From positions 17,426,501-17,490,500 of the forward strand of contig CATNEN010000001.1 of NCBI GenBank assembly GCA_950097015.1: a DNA stretch of 64,000 nt, written 5' to 3'. The notes beneath the pieces were generated by a model, which ran no database searches, was not told the DNA's origin, and worked only from the letters and a program-made list of their open reading frames with translations. This document shows, in pieces, positions 33,934 to 43,936 of this stretch (its first letter is position 1; every line of letters starts with the position of its first letter). Position numbers and translations under genes: made by a program. The DNA comes from Macrostomum hystrix. Its lineage: Eukaryota; Platyhelminthes; Macrostomidae.

Positions 33934-34874
33934 CAGGGGTCGGCAAACTTATTAGCGTGCGGGCCACGGACAGAACCTAAAAGACGATAGCGGGCCGCAT
34001 TAACTGTAGGAATATGAGAAATGGGAGAAATCAGACAAATGATAAATGAGACAAGGGAGGGATAAGACAGAAAAAATAAGACAGGGGAGAGATGAGACAG
34101 GGGAGAGATGAGACAGGCGAGAGATAATACAGGGGAGAGATGAGACAGGGGAGAGATGAGACAGGGGAGAGATGAGTCAGGGGAGAGATGAGACAGGGGA
34201 GAGGTGAGTCAGGGGAGAGATGAGTCAGGGGAGAGATGAGACAGGGGAGAGATGAGACAAGGGAGAGATGGCACAGGGGAGAGATGAGACAGGGGAGAGA
34301 TGAGTCAGGGGAGAGATGAGACAGGGGAGAGATAAGACGGGAGAGATGAGACAGGGGAGAGATGAGTCAGGGGAGAGATGAGACAGGGGAGAGATGAGTC
34401 AGGGGAGAGATGAGACAGGGGAGAGATGAGTCAGGGGAGAGATGAGACAGGGGAGAGGTGAGTCAGGGGAGAGATGAGTCAGGGGAGAGATGAGACAGGG
34501 GAGAGATGAGACAAGGGAGAGATGGCACAGGGGAGAGATGAGACAGGGGAGAGATGAGTCAGGGGAGAGATGAGACAGGGGAGAGATAAGACGGGAGAGA
34601 TGAGACAGGGGAGAGATGAGTCAGGGGAGAGATGAGACAGGGGAGAGATGAGTCAGGGGAGAGATGAGACAGGGGAGAGATGAGTCAGGGGAGAGATGAG
34701 ACAGGGGAGAGATGAGTCAGGGGAGAGATGAGACAGGGGAGAGATGAGTCAGGGGAGAGATGAGACAGGGGAGAGATGAGATAGGATACTATAGGTGTTG
34801 GAAGGGGCAAGGGGCCGGATTTGGGAGCTTCGAGGGCCGCATCTGGCCCGCGGGCCGGAGTTTGCCGACCCCTG
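33934..34874. mobile_element. hAT-type MITE with 16-bp terminal inverted repeats
   Basis: Ends are CAGGGGTCGGCAAACT and its exact reverse complement at 34,859-34,874. An 8-bp duplication CTCTAGAT flanks both sides (33,926-33,933 and 34,875-34,882). The TIR sequence, 8-bp duplication and subterminal GCGGGCC/GGCCCGC blocks are those of hAT elements. No transposase is encoded, so it needed an external hAT transposase. The centre is an expanded minisatellite. Confidence 0.93.
34015..34792. repeat. 16-bp minisatellite inside the hAT MITE, about 48 copies
   Basis: Unit GAGATGAGACAGGGGA with a frequent GAGTCAGGGGA variant. A block of roughly 250 bp (containing GATGGCACAGG and AAGACGGGAGAG) is present twice (about 34,200-34,430 and 34,440-34,670), showing segmental duplication. 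Confidence 0.95.
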
Positions 34875-35163
34875 CTCTAGATGGCACGATGAGCGGGCGA
34901 TTCACGCCTAGTTCGCCGGCCTGGGGGCATGCCGTTCGTGTTTTTGCGTCAAGTGCACCAGGCCCTCTGCAAATAAGTAAAGTTGACGTCTGCCTCAGTC
35001 TGTCTGTCATTCCTCATTCTCTGTCACTTTTCGATACGTCCGTGTACATAAATGTTTTAGACATTTATGATGCGCTTGAGCTAGGGTTGTGGTTGCAATC
35101 ACACTCTTGGGATGATTGATCTTAAACTTACATTTTAGTTACATTTAACTTTAACTTACGTAA

Positions 35164-35805
35164 ACTTACATCCGTCTGAAGAGTGGCTGGCAGGATGCCA
35201 TTCTGCCAACCTTTTCCAGGCAGATCCCAGCGCACTTTGCATCAGGCGGAGCCGAATCGAATCCCCGGGGCGTTGTCTCGGCAGATGTATACTGTCGGCA
35301 CGAGGACTGCCACGTTCCGTTTAAGCTGCAATCGAGCGTGGACTGGATTGTGTGGAGTCTGAGAGCAATGGCACCGTTGCACCCACATCCATGTACTGAG
35401 TCCAGGCCGCTGCGCGGTGATCGACGGCAAGATCAGGCAGTCGAGTGCGTACCGGGTGACAGCGCAGCTGGCCGCCGAGCCGCCGATGGACGCGTAAGTT
35501 TTAACTAGTTGCGCTTAACTGCTGCGCAGCAGAGGCTGCAGGAACAAGTGGCCACATCACCTGTGCTGGAGTTATCCAGCTTTATTCCACCATATGTGCG
35601 AGGAATTTTTCTGTCCCGGCCGGGCCAGTCCGAACCCAACTATGTGACACTGTGGCACGGCCAGGGCATTGAACTGCTGAGGACCCTGCACCGATGGCGA
35701 ATGCCTATCCGTCTAGGAGTGGATAACACTGGCGCTCTAATCTACCGCATCAGGGGTGCTGAGGCAAAGCAACTTTACTACCATGCGCTGGTTCTCATTC
35801 ATCCG
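35164..35805 (+). pseudogene. MULE-like transposase remnant with WRKY/GCM1-type zinc finger
   Basis: Two in-phase segments: 35,164-35,493 and 35,530-35,805, separated by a putative 36-bp GT...AG intron, then a donor GTAAGC. Segment 1 contains C-x4-C-x23-H-x-H (VYCRHEDCHVPFKL up to LHPH), the WRKY/GCM1 or FLYWCH finger arrangement that accompanies Mutator-like transposases. Segment 2 contains LGVDNTGALIYRI and LYYHALVLIHP, resembling the first catalytic-Asp segment of such transposases (usual form D.TG...YYALV). No downstream catalytic exon or terminal inverted repeats were found, so it is a fragment. The family call is inference from motif spacing. Confidence 0.55.
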
Positions 35806-35940
35806 GTAAGCTTTGCGCAGAAAGATGAGACATGGATGCCGAAATTATACTTATTTGCCAGACTCAAAAAATTATTGTTTTGAATAAATGTATATTACAA
35901 CTCACAGCAACCTGGTGAGCAATGTGTTGCCGTGCTAGAG

Positions 35941-36147
35941 TTACTTTCCTCCTCCCAGACGGCCATGACGCTTCGCTGCGTTCTTGATGGATTTCTGGCT
36001 CACAGAGGTGCAGAAGAGGGTCTCTGGATCAGCGTTTAGCAGATTGTGATGGATTTCTATTTTCCTACTCTCCGAGCGGCAACTCATACTTTTCACACGC
36101 TGGATCTGTTGGGATACCTTCAGCTTTGCTGGCGCATCCTGCACCAT
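35941..36147 (-). CDS. Possible terminal exon of unknown minus-strand protein
   Basis: A 68-codon minus frame has coding-like composition (MVQDAPAKLKVSQQ, NADPETLFCTSVSQKSIK, AAKRHGRLGGGK) and a TTCATGGTGCAG acceptor-like sequence around 36,140. I do not recognise the protein. It could be the last exon of a gene with upstream exons to the right, now separated by transposon debris, or part of the neighbouring transposon. Confidence 0.3.
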   Translation of the reverse strand: MVQDAPAKLKVSQQIQRVKSMSCRSESRKIEIHHNLLNADPETLFCTSVSQKSIKNAAKRHGRLGGGK

Positions 36148-36869
36148 GAATACCCGGTATAGCGCTTCAAGTTTAATGTCTCACTCTTTTACTTTTGTTC
36201 TTCAGTTAAAGCTATACCCGCCTGGTGTTTTAAAATAAAATACACAAAGAAATCCATTTGTACCCAGTATTTACCCGGCCTTCATCCGGTTTAATCCGTA
36301 ATTTTCGACTTTTCCAGGCGAAAATGAATTTTTACCCGGCAGTTCTTAGCGGACTAACAAACGGAGGAAACTCTGGAGCAAAACCGGATAAAAGTCGGAT
36401 GAATCATAGCTTTCTACCCGGAGTTGCTCCGGTTTTTATCCGGCTGTGAATCCGGCTTACAGTGATAAAATCCCGGATAGTGAAACGGACACTAAGATAA
36501 GGGAGTTCACTTGAAGTGAAGTTCATGTGTTTTAAAATAATACGAGTATATACCCGGGGAAAAATAAATCCATTCTATGCCATTTTTGTCCCCTTTCATG
36601 TAAATTTTTTAGCGCACAAGGCTCAAAAGCGGACCGGGAGAAGCAAAACGCGGACTGCGGCTCAAATACCACGGAGAAGACTACCGAGTGGACATGTGCC
36701 TGTCGTTTACTTGTGTACACGAATCTATTAACCACATGCCACCGGGCATCAATGTTGACAGGAAGTTTTGTGCACGGATTCTTACTAAAGTGTTCCTTTC
36801 TTTCATAAATAGGACAACTTTAGATTACATCATACAATTGAAGCAGTCGACAGGGGCTATCTATCTGCG
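36148..36869. other. Spacer rich in ACCCGG/CCGGT motifs
   Basis: Short scattered ACCCGG and CCGG(T/A)TT motifs recur without a fixed period (36,218-36,480). No coding segment was recognised. The boundary with the inverted Ty3 fragment lies around 36,850-36,880. Confidence 0.45.
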
Positions 36870-37177
36870 GCACTGCAGGCAGTTCGAGATCGGCACCTAC
36901 TCAACGCTGCTGGTGCGGCGACTGGCCCGGATCCACGAGTGCGTCGAGGAGAATCTGGTGGCCGCCGGGCAGCAGCAGAAGGCGGCTCACGACAAGAAAG
37001 CGGCGGACCTGCCGCAGTTCCCGCAAGGCGCCGAGGTGCTGCTCAGCATCGAGATGCGGCGCTTGAAGCTCGCGCCCTACTGGGAGCCTGGCTGGACGGT
37101 GCTTGAGCAGCGCGGCCACTCGGTGCATCGCAGCATCCGCCGCGCCTTCGGCAACCGACCGGTCCGCATCAATTTAT
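36870..37177 (+). pseudogene. Ty3/gypsy integrase C-terminal tail, inverted
   Basis: The plus-strand reading FEIGTYSTLLVRRLARIHEC, then FPQGAEVLLSIEMRR and LKLAPYWEPGWTVLEQRG, looks like the C-terminal beta-barrel region that follows the catalytic core of Ty3/gypsy integrases. It ends RPVRINL and a stop. The catalytic core of apparently the same element lies directly adjacent on the opposite strand, ending at GRDPQLPP, so this tail has been inverted relative to its core. Confidence 0.75.
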
Positions 37178-38745
37178 AATTGATGCTGCTCTGCACCTTC
37201 GGCGGGAGTTGCGGGTCGCGGCCGGTCATCGCCGTCAGCGGTGCCACCTTGGTTGAGCTGTGGACCCTGGAGTTGTAGGACAGGACCACTAGCGGCAGCT
37301 GCTCCTCCCAGCTGGACTCGGTCTCGGCGAACAGCCTCAGCAGCTGCAGCAGCGACTTGTTGCCGCGCTCCACTAGTCCGTTTCCCTGCGGATGATACGG
37401 CGTGGTGCGCGTTTTCCTGATGCCCAGAGCTTGCAGCGTCTCCTGGAACAGCTCGCTCTCGAAGTTCGCGCCTTGGTCCGAGTGGATGACGGACGGGACT
37501 CCAAACAGGGAGAAGACCTTCACTGAAGCATCCACGATGGTTTTGGCAGTCTGATCTGGCATCGGCACGGCGGTCAGGAACTTGGAAAACTGGTCCTGCA
37601 TCACCAGCAGGTAGCTGTTGCCTCGATCTGATGTCGGCACCTTCAGCACGTCGACCGCCACCGTCTGCCAGGGCTTGCCTATCGGCATCTCACCGAGTGG
37701 GGCTGCGGGCCGGTGCTGCGCCTTTTTCAGCTGGCAGGTCTGGCACTCCTGACAGAAACTCACCGCGTCGCTCTGCAGCCCAGGCCAGTACGCGGTCTGC
37801 TTCAGAGTGTCGGCCATTTTCTCCGGTCCGAAATGGCCGCCGATGCCCTCGTGGAAGTCAGTCAGGAACTGGCGCTGCAGCAACTCCGGGATCACAGGGA
37901 CCTCTCTCGGCCCCGCAGCATCATTGAAAACCCGGCAGAGAAGACCGTCTTGAATTCGTAACTTCCGTTAGATACGGCTGAGGTGTCGCAGTCTGCTGTC
38001 GGACCATCTTGGCCGAGTCCCGCTGTCGTTCTGCAGAGCATCGATGACCAGCTGGAGCTTCGGATCAGCCCTCTGCACCTGTCGCAACTCCCGGTTGGAC
38101 ACCTGCGGCTGCAGCTCCGTTGCCGACGACGCTCCGATCGTTTCGCAGTGGCCCTCGTGCATCCTCGACAGGCCGTCAGCCTCCACGTTGTCGACGCCCT
38201 TGGTGTACTTGATGGTAAAGGCGAATTCCTGCAGCAGCAACCGCCAGCGCCCGAGCCGGCCGTGGCTGTCGAACCGCTGGGAATTCAGAAGCGAGAGCGG
38301 GCAGTGGTCGGTGAAGACCGTGAAATGCCGACCGAGCAGGTAGTGGCGGTAAGTCTTCAGCGCGTGCAGGATCGCCAGGCACTCCTTCTCGACGGTTGAT
38401 TAGCCCTTCTTCGGAGCCGTGAGTGCTCTGCTGCAGTACTCTATCACCTGGTTGCCTTGCTTGAGCACGATTCCGACTCCGGTGTTGCTGGCATCCGTAT
38501 AGAGCTGGAACTCCTTGGAAAAATCCGGGTGGCCGATGATCGGCTGCTGCTGAATGGCCTCATTGAGCCGTCGAAATGCCGTGCTGCACTCGTCAGTCTA
38601 CTCGAACTTCTCCGTCTTGCTGGTTAGTCTGTGCAGCGGTCCGGCGATATCAGAAAAGCTCGGCACGTACTTCCTGTACTGGTTGCAAAGGCCTAGGAAC
38701 TGCCGCACCTGCGTTGGGGACTGCGGCTCCGGCCACAGTCCCTAG
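37178..38745 (-). pseudogene. Ty3/gypsy pol fragment 1: RT thumb, RNase H, integrase core
   Basis: Minus strand, in order: the end of RT (VRQFLGLCNQYRKYVPSFSD), RNase H (DASNTGVGIVLKQ, EKECLAILHALKTYRHYLLG, TDHCPL), an integrase HHCC finger (H..GIGGHF...CQECQTC), and the DDE core (AVDVLKV; IHSDQGANF; GLVERGNKSLLQ). In-frame stops at 38,598-38,600 (TAG) and 38,400-38,402 (TAA) break the RT/RNase H. Protease, gag, most of RT and both LTRs are absent. The 5' edge abuts 28S rRNA sequence. Not functional. Confidence 0.9.
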
Positions 38746-38754
38746 GCTCCACTC

Positions 38755-39139
38755 GTGGTACCTGAGCTAGCGGCGCCCGCTCCTTGTGGGCTCGCACGTT
38801 GGTCAGCTTGGCTGTGCCGATGCTTGTACTGGATCAACCAGTGCTGGCGACGGTTGCGGTCTTGTCTGGCTGGCCTCTGCGAGTTTGGCGCCTATAGTCT
38901 GGTGTCTGTGGGTAGACTATCCGACCCGTCTTGAAACACGGACCAAGGAGTCTAACATGTGCGCGAGTCATGGGGATTCTAGGAAACCCAAAGGCGCAGT
39001 GAAAGTAAAGGCTTGCTTCTCGCAGGCTGAGGTGGGATCTCGTGCACCACGATTGGCGAGCGCACCACCGGCCCGTCCTATCAGTCTCTGTCTGTGGGGC
39101 GGCGCAAGAGCGTACACGTTGGGACCAGAAAGATGGTGA
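38755..39139 (+). rRNA. 28S rRNA fragment A (end of D2 to before GTGAACTATGC)
   Basis: Recognised from universally conserved large-subunit segments: GGTGTCTGTGGGTAGACTAT, CCGACCCGTCTTGAAACACG, GGAGTCTAACATGTGCGCGA, AAACCCAAAGGCGCAGTGAA, and GCAAGAGCGTACACGTTGGG ending AGAAAGATGGTGA. The left border with the Ty3 fragment is uncertain by about 20 bp. The sequence stops exactly where a foreign element begins, and the next 28S bases resume at 41,450. Confidence 0.93.
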
Positions 39140-41449
39140 TGATGTGGAGTGTGCTGCGGGAATCGAGTGGGAGTGTGAGCCAGCATAATTTTTCCAATTT
39201 TTAGTAGTCAAATAATCGCGACCCACATAGCAGCTGGCCGCAGAACACAATCATTAATCTTAGGGCCAGGTTTGGGGCGGAGGTGAATTAAGTAGCCGCC
39301 GATTCCCCTTGCCTCGGATCTGTCTAGTCTCCTGTAGAAGTGACTGATCGCGGGCATAGCAATACTGTATGGACTAGTTTAGGTCATAATTCCCCTCCAA
39401 ACCGCGATCAGATTGTAGGGATCACTCATGCGTCTAGAGTGAGCATTAATTCTTCATGTCCCCTTTTCTTTACTGTAACCCGAGCCGAAGCTCGATTATG
39501 ACCTTTCCCCCTTTAGATACATGTAACGACACTATAGGCAGGTCGGCGCCTGCGCTTCCCATATCCCGGCGGGATCACAATCATTGGCCGACTGCCGGCA
39601 GACGCCCCTAGTGGGGCATCTGGCGATTCTCGCCGCCGCTTCAGTGGGCAATTGGGGTGGCATAATGCCGACCCGATTCCTCGCTGACAGGCTGGCGAGC
39701 ATGTGGGTTGCTTTGATGAATGCGGGGTTGACGGAGCTGCAGGACTATTTAAGAAAGCGCGCGGCGCTGCCCCTAGAACAACCTTTTTCCTTTTTCCGGA
39801 CACCTTTCCCGAAACATTTTCCCTCGGACCGCCCTGCGGACCTTCTTCCCCTGTCCGGTCCCGGAACTCGGTCCGTGGACTCTCCCCCTTCTAGACTAGC
39901 ACTTAGCCCCTGAGCCTAAGGCTCCAGAGCATAACTACAGGTACATACCTGTTAGATCCCGTAAGCATAAGCCACCTCCTTGGGTGAGCTCCAATTGAGC
40001 ATCGAGCTCCTTGCAGCCTGGCCCCTTGCCAGCTGTGTTTAGCAACTCCCTGTCTCGTTCCCCCTTTTATTTGCCCATCCCTGCGAGAGCGACGGCCTGC
40101 AGCAAAGTCAGCCAGCATCAGATAAGTAACCCGCGTAGCGGACACTAATTGTTATCCCTAAGGGATTTATTATTTAGCTAGTGGGGCAATCTGGGCAAGG
40201 GCGGTGTTTTAGCCTAATAAACTATTCATTACCAATATGCCAAACCTTAATAATTAGGCCAATTTAATAACAACCAAACCTTTTTATCATGCTATTCTTT
40301 TCTCTTTATTTTATCGTTAGACAGCCCTCAATCATGAGTGGCTAACTCATTAGGGGGTGGGCTCTGGTGATGCCGAGCTGAAAGCTGCGGCAGGAAGACA
40401 ACTGTGAGCGCGCATGAGAGTAATAAGGAGCTAGGGATTTGCGAGTAATATGCGGAGCGTAGCATGTGTTTCTCTGCTAGGGGTGGGGAAATTCCTTGGC
40501 GGGTTTTTCCTCTCTCTCTGGTGGATCAAGGAGTGCGTGTCAACCTCCCTTGTCAATTAAGTTTCCCTTCTGCTCCCCGCCTCTCGCTGCCGCCGCCATG
40601 GGAGCGAGGGGTGTGATCTAATAACCATCGCTTGCATAATCACTCAGCCAGTGCTCTGCTTAACCTCTCCTGCCTCTGATTTCCTCATCTCACACAGATT
40701 CGGATTTGCTAGTTATTTACTGTGCAGGCTGCAATCTAATGTAAGGAATGTGCCTGATGTTTCATGAGTAGGATTCCGGCTATGGGTTTCTCATTCGAGT
40801 TCGGAGTACCACCTTTCTAGACCACTGTAGCGCTGTTTCAGGAATCCCCTGTTGAGGCGTGTCTCGATTCATTCTGGGGTCTTCGCCCTAGTCTAAAACG
40901 GAAGTTACAGAATGCCCTATTTTTCGGCTTGTCTGAGATCTGTGTGACAAACTAGGAGCTGTGAACTCCGGGGACCCAAGTTCCCAAATGTCTGCGGTGG
41001 CAACGTAGGCGCATTGGGTGGTGGCGCTACCCTAGATCATTTTCCGCTTTGCCAATAGCCTTTCCGCATTTCTAAGACAAGAGCCTGGGCCGAATCGACC
41101 ACTGCTACCACTGTTAGGAGTCAGTTATGTACATGCTACTGATGACAGTAGGCTATCTAGCCCTGTCCTACCTGCTTGCGGGTAGTCCGATATCTCTTTA
41201 GACTTTAGCCGGTTTCGAGCACTGCTTGGGGTAGGCACGGCAGTCATGCCTGTGGCCTATGGGTTGAGTGGGACTGGCCAGCCTGAGGCCGAGAGGACCA
41301 CTCCCTGCATCCACTGTCTCTCCCTTCATCCCTCTCCCCGCGATAAATCGCGAGGCTTTGCGGTATGACTTCTAACTCTATCGCCATTCCCACACTCCCC
41401 TTCTCTCTTGAGGACAGGTCATCGGATTGCAAAACCCGCACCCACTTCA
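39140..41449. mobile_element. 2.31-kb TG...CA element inserted in 28S (solo LTR or LTR-like)
   Basis: Bounded by a 4-bp direct repeat GTGA (39,136-39,139 and 41,450-41,453) that interrupts the conserved 28S string GATGGTGAACTATGC. Ends are TGATGTGG and CCCACTTCA, an imperfect terminal inversion starting TG and ending CA. No recognisable transposase, RT or integrase lies inside; a TATA-like GACTATTTAAGAAAG is at about 39,746. These traits fit a long solo LTR of an LTR retrotransposon, but a different non-autonomous element cannot be excluded. Confidence 0.7.
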
Positions 41450-41565
41450 GTGAACTATGCTTGCGCAGCTCGAAGTCAGTGGAAACACTGATGGAGGAGC
41501 GCAGCGTTTCTGACGTGCAAATCGATCGTCAAGCGTGAGTATAGGGGCGAAAGACTAATTGAACT

Positions 41566-41609
<44 letters not shown>

Positions 41610-41858
41610 CACTCGGGAAACAGTTTTATCCGGTAAAGCGAATGATTAGAGGCATTGGGGTCGAAACGACCTCGACCTATTCTCAAACTTTAAATGGGTA
41701 AGATGCTCGTCTCGCTTAATTGGAGGCGGTCTTCACCTCTCTCTAAAGTGAATGTGTGTGCCCAGTGGGCTATTTTTGGTAAGCAGAACTTGCGCTGTGG
41801 GATGAACCAAACGCGCGGTTAAGGCGCCCAATGCAGACGCTCATGAGACACCACAAAA
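41450..41858 (+). rRNA. 28S rRNA fragment B
   Basis: Resumes fragment A: GTGAACTATGC, TTCTGACGTGCAAATCGATC, GGGGCGAAAGACTAATTGAA, CTAGTAGCTGGTTCCCTCCG, CCGGTAAAGCGAATGATTAG, GGGGTCGAAACGACCTCGAC, TTTTTGGTAAGCAGAACTTG, CGGTTAAGGCGCCCAATG, and CTCATGAGACACCACAAAA. Substitutions occur at normally invariant positions, so it is a diverged copy. It stops before the segment that would contain the canonical R1 and R2 insertion sites. Confidence 0.93.
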
Positions 41859-42802
41859 ATTGTGTCATCGGCTCACTCGTCCTTGACGAGTGGTATCTAT
41901 GTTCTCAGAAGTGGGTTCGAAAGGATTCCAGAGGCTTGGGTGAAGCGAAATGATGGCGATATGAGTGCGGGGGCCCTCGTATCGAAAAATGGCGCCATCG
42001 ACTGTCTTTTTAGTCGAAGGTCGAACATCATCTCACGGAATCTGAGCCGATGTGATCCTTTCGGTGAACACGGACCGGGTAGCGTGAGGGGATGGAGCAA
42101 AGTTTTTCGATCCGGTGGCCCCCGCACCAGGTTGAAAGACGATTCCATCTCCTTCACCGGGGGCCCTTCCACGGCCCCGGGCTCGGGCTTCGGCCTTGGG
42201 TCCGGGGACCGTCGGGGTCCCTAGCAAGGTTGTGGTGATGAAATCTGACTTGAGCTAGGCGATTAGTGCGCTTTAGTCGTGCTTTTGCTATACACTTAAC
42301 ACACTTTTCGATTGGGGATTGCCGCCAGGTTCCGCCTGGTGGGTATTCGCTCGGCTCTGCCGGGTGGGTATGCTGATGATAACAGAGGAAAGATCACTCG
42401 ATCTAGATCAATCTCTGTCATTGCTGGGATGCCTCCAAGTGGCGAGAATCGGGCAACGACAGTGAAGTCTCGTTGGTTCTATATATATAATATTAACTTT
42501 TTAGATATAACTCCAGTTAAATATATGAAAAAGTTGCTACTTACGACTTGAATATCTACTTTGTTATTTGCTTATTCATTTAAGTATTTATTATATTCAT
42601 ATTATATCATTTTATTTTTATTTTTCTTTATTTTGTTTTCTTTAAAAAGTTACTACTTACATATATAATCTTTTCGCTTTCCATTTATCTTTTCTTTTTT
42701 TTTCCAACGAGCGAAACTGGCGGCTAAATCCTAGCACCATTAGCAACCTGAGGGTCAGCAACCCAAAGGAGTGCTTCACAGTCTACTGCTACTACAAAAA
42801 AA
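41859..42802 (+). other. GC-rich then AT-rich stretch, presumed 5' region of the R2-like element
   Basis: 41,859-42,480 is GC-rich and structured; 42,480-42,700 is strongly AT-rich. Near-repeats CTGGTGGGTAT and CGGGTGGGTAT lie at 42,335-42,370. A short stretch (about 42,275-42,310) resembles the sequence after the 28S 3' end at 51,815-51,850. It is not recognisable 28S, and no protein is supported. Confidence 0.4.
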
Positions 42803-43628
42803 TTGAATACACAAGGGGCATCGGCCACTGCCGAGCCCCCATCTGACTGTTACTCTGACACAAAGGCACGAGGCAGGGACCTCATTTGCGACATTTGTGG
42901 CAGAGGTCCTTTCAAATCAAAAGCAGGTATGAGAGTACACCAAAGGGGACAGCATGCAGACAAATTCCATCAAGAAGAATGCAAGGACACAAAAAACTCT
43001 AAAAACTCCGAAAAGGTGGTCTGAGGAAGAGCTTTATGAAGTTGCTAGATTCGAAGCGAGTCTCCCGCCAAATTTAATAGCAATAAATGACACCATTATC
43101 AAGTCACATATCATCCCGGACAGGACACTAGACAGTATGAAGGGGGGCACGGAGGACCAAAACTTATAAACTCCTCCTAAATTATAAGTGAGTGATTCGT
43201 ATAATAATTCGTATATAAAAATATTATAATTCGTAGTGAGAACAGTGAGCAGAAAGAGGCCTCATTTCTGCTAAAGTTAGCTAAAAAGAGGCAGTACATG
43301 CACAGAGGGACAGGAAAGAGAGCGGGAAATAAAAACCCAACACCAAATATTGCATACAAGATTCAAGAGATCGAAGAAGCGGAGGAAGCAGTAGCATTAC
43401 TTGAGGAGAACAGGACGGACTCCCCGTCCACTGATGATGAACTAAATGATGAACGCCCAGGAGGATGTAATAAGCCACCTCCTGGAGCAAGTGCAAACAT
43501 GAATAGCAAAGATCACGGTCTAGAAAAGCAGAGAGATGATGATGAGGAGAGCACAAAACCTAAACCGAAAAGCCTAAGTTTAACAAAGTTCAATGCAAAG
43601 TTTAACAATAATGTAAATTATTTAGTAA
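42803..43628 (+). pseudogene. R2-like non-LTR retrotransposon, N-terminal part (C2H2 finger and Myb)
   Basis: An N-terminal segment of an R2-clade protein. It has a C2H2 finger (CDICGRGPF...VHQRGQH) with the usual H-x4-H spacing, then after a frameshift near 43,000 a Myb-like domain (RWSEEELYEVARFEASLP, then RTLDSMKG). A Lys/Glu-rich linker follows (43,298-43,630: KRAGNKNPTPNIAYKIQEIE and following). In R2 elements these domains bind the 28S target. Several frameshifts and a stop at 43,167 make it non-functional. The element continues at 45,936 beyond a Ty3 fragment. Confidence 0.8.
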
Positions 43629-43936
43629 TGTAATAACTTAAGACTGAAGGCTGGCCAAGAATTTATTCACTAGAACGTGGCGAGCCAGTTGGAAGTTGCG
43701 GCTCCTTATATTATCGCTCTGTTCTATTTGACCCTAGGGCTTAGGGCACGGCTGGGCCCCGCGGGCCAGCCACCTCAACCAACACGCAAGCCACGCGTGA
43801 CAACTCAGCTTGCACTAAGAACCGACAGACATGGTGATGGTAGCAAAGCCATGATACGAAGTGGTGCAGAGTGAACGCATTGAATAACATTGAATAACAT
43901 TGAATAACATTCAAGAGTCCATTGAATAACATCACA
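43629..43936 (-). repeat. 3' LTR of Ty3/gypsy fragment 2
   Basis: 308 bp, on the minus strand beginning TGTGATGTTATTC and ending TTATTACA. It is preceded on the element side by a polypurine tract AGAGGGGAGA (plus-strand 43,937-43,946). The first 70 bp contain four copies of an ATGTTATTCAA-type 11-mer. No matching 5' LTR exists at the other end of the fragment. Confidence 0.8.

Larger units (their letters stand above)
33526..34982 (+). mobile_element. tRNA-derived SINE with 13-bp target duplication, interrupted by a hAT MITE
   Basis: A 13-bp direct repeat TTGACGTCTGCCT flanks the element (33,513-33,525 and 34,983-34,995). The head at about 33,530-33,600 has A-box-like TATCAGCGGCTAATG and B-box-like GCTGGTTCGTTCC. 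The tail is AAATAAGTAAAG. Removing the nested MITE leaves about 0.5 kb. Such long target duplications are typical of LINE-driven SINE insertion. Confidence 0.8.

Noticed and set aside
36688-37179. A 163-codon plus-strand gene starting at 36,688
   Set aside because: Only the part from about 36,870 resembles protein, and that part is an inverted Ty3 integrase tail.
42310-42500. HDV-like self-cleaving ribozyme at the 5' end of the R2-like element
   Set aside because: GCCTCCAAGTGGC and GGGCAAC resemble parts of an HDV-like fold, but P2 cannot be closed, P1 is only about 5 bp, and no J4/2 catalytic segment follows the P4-like hairpin.
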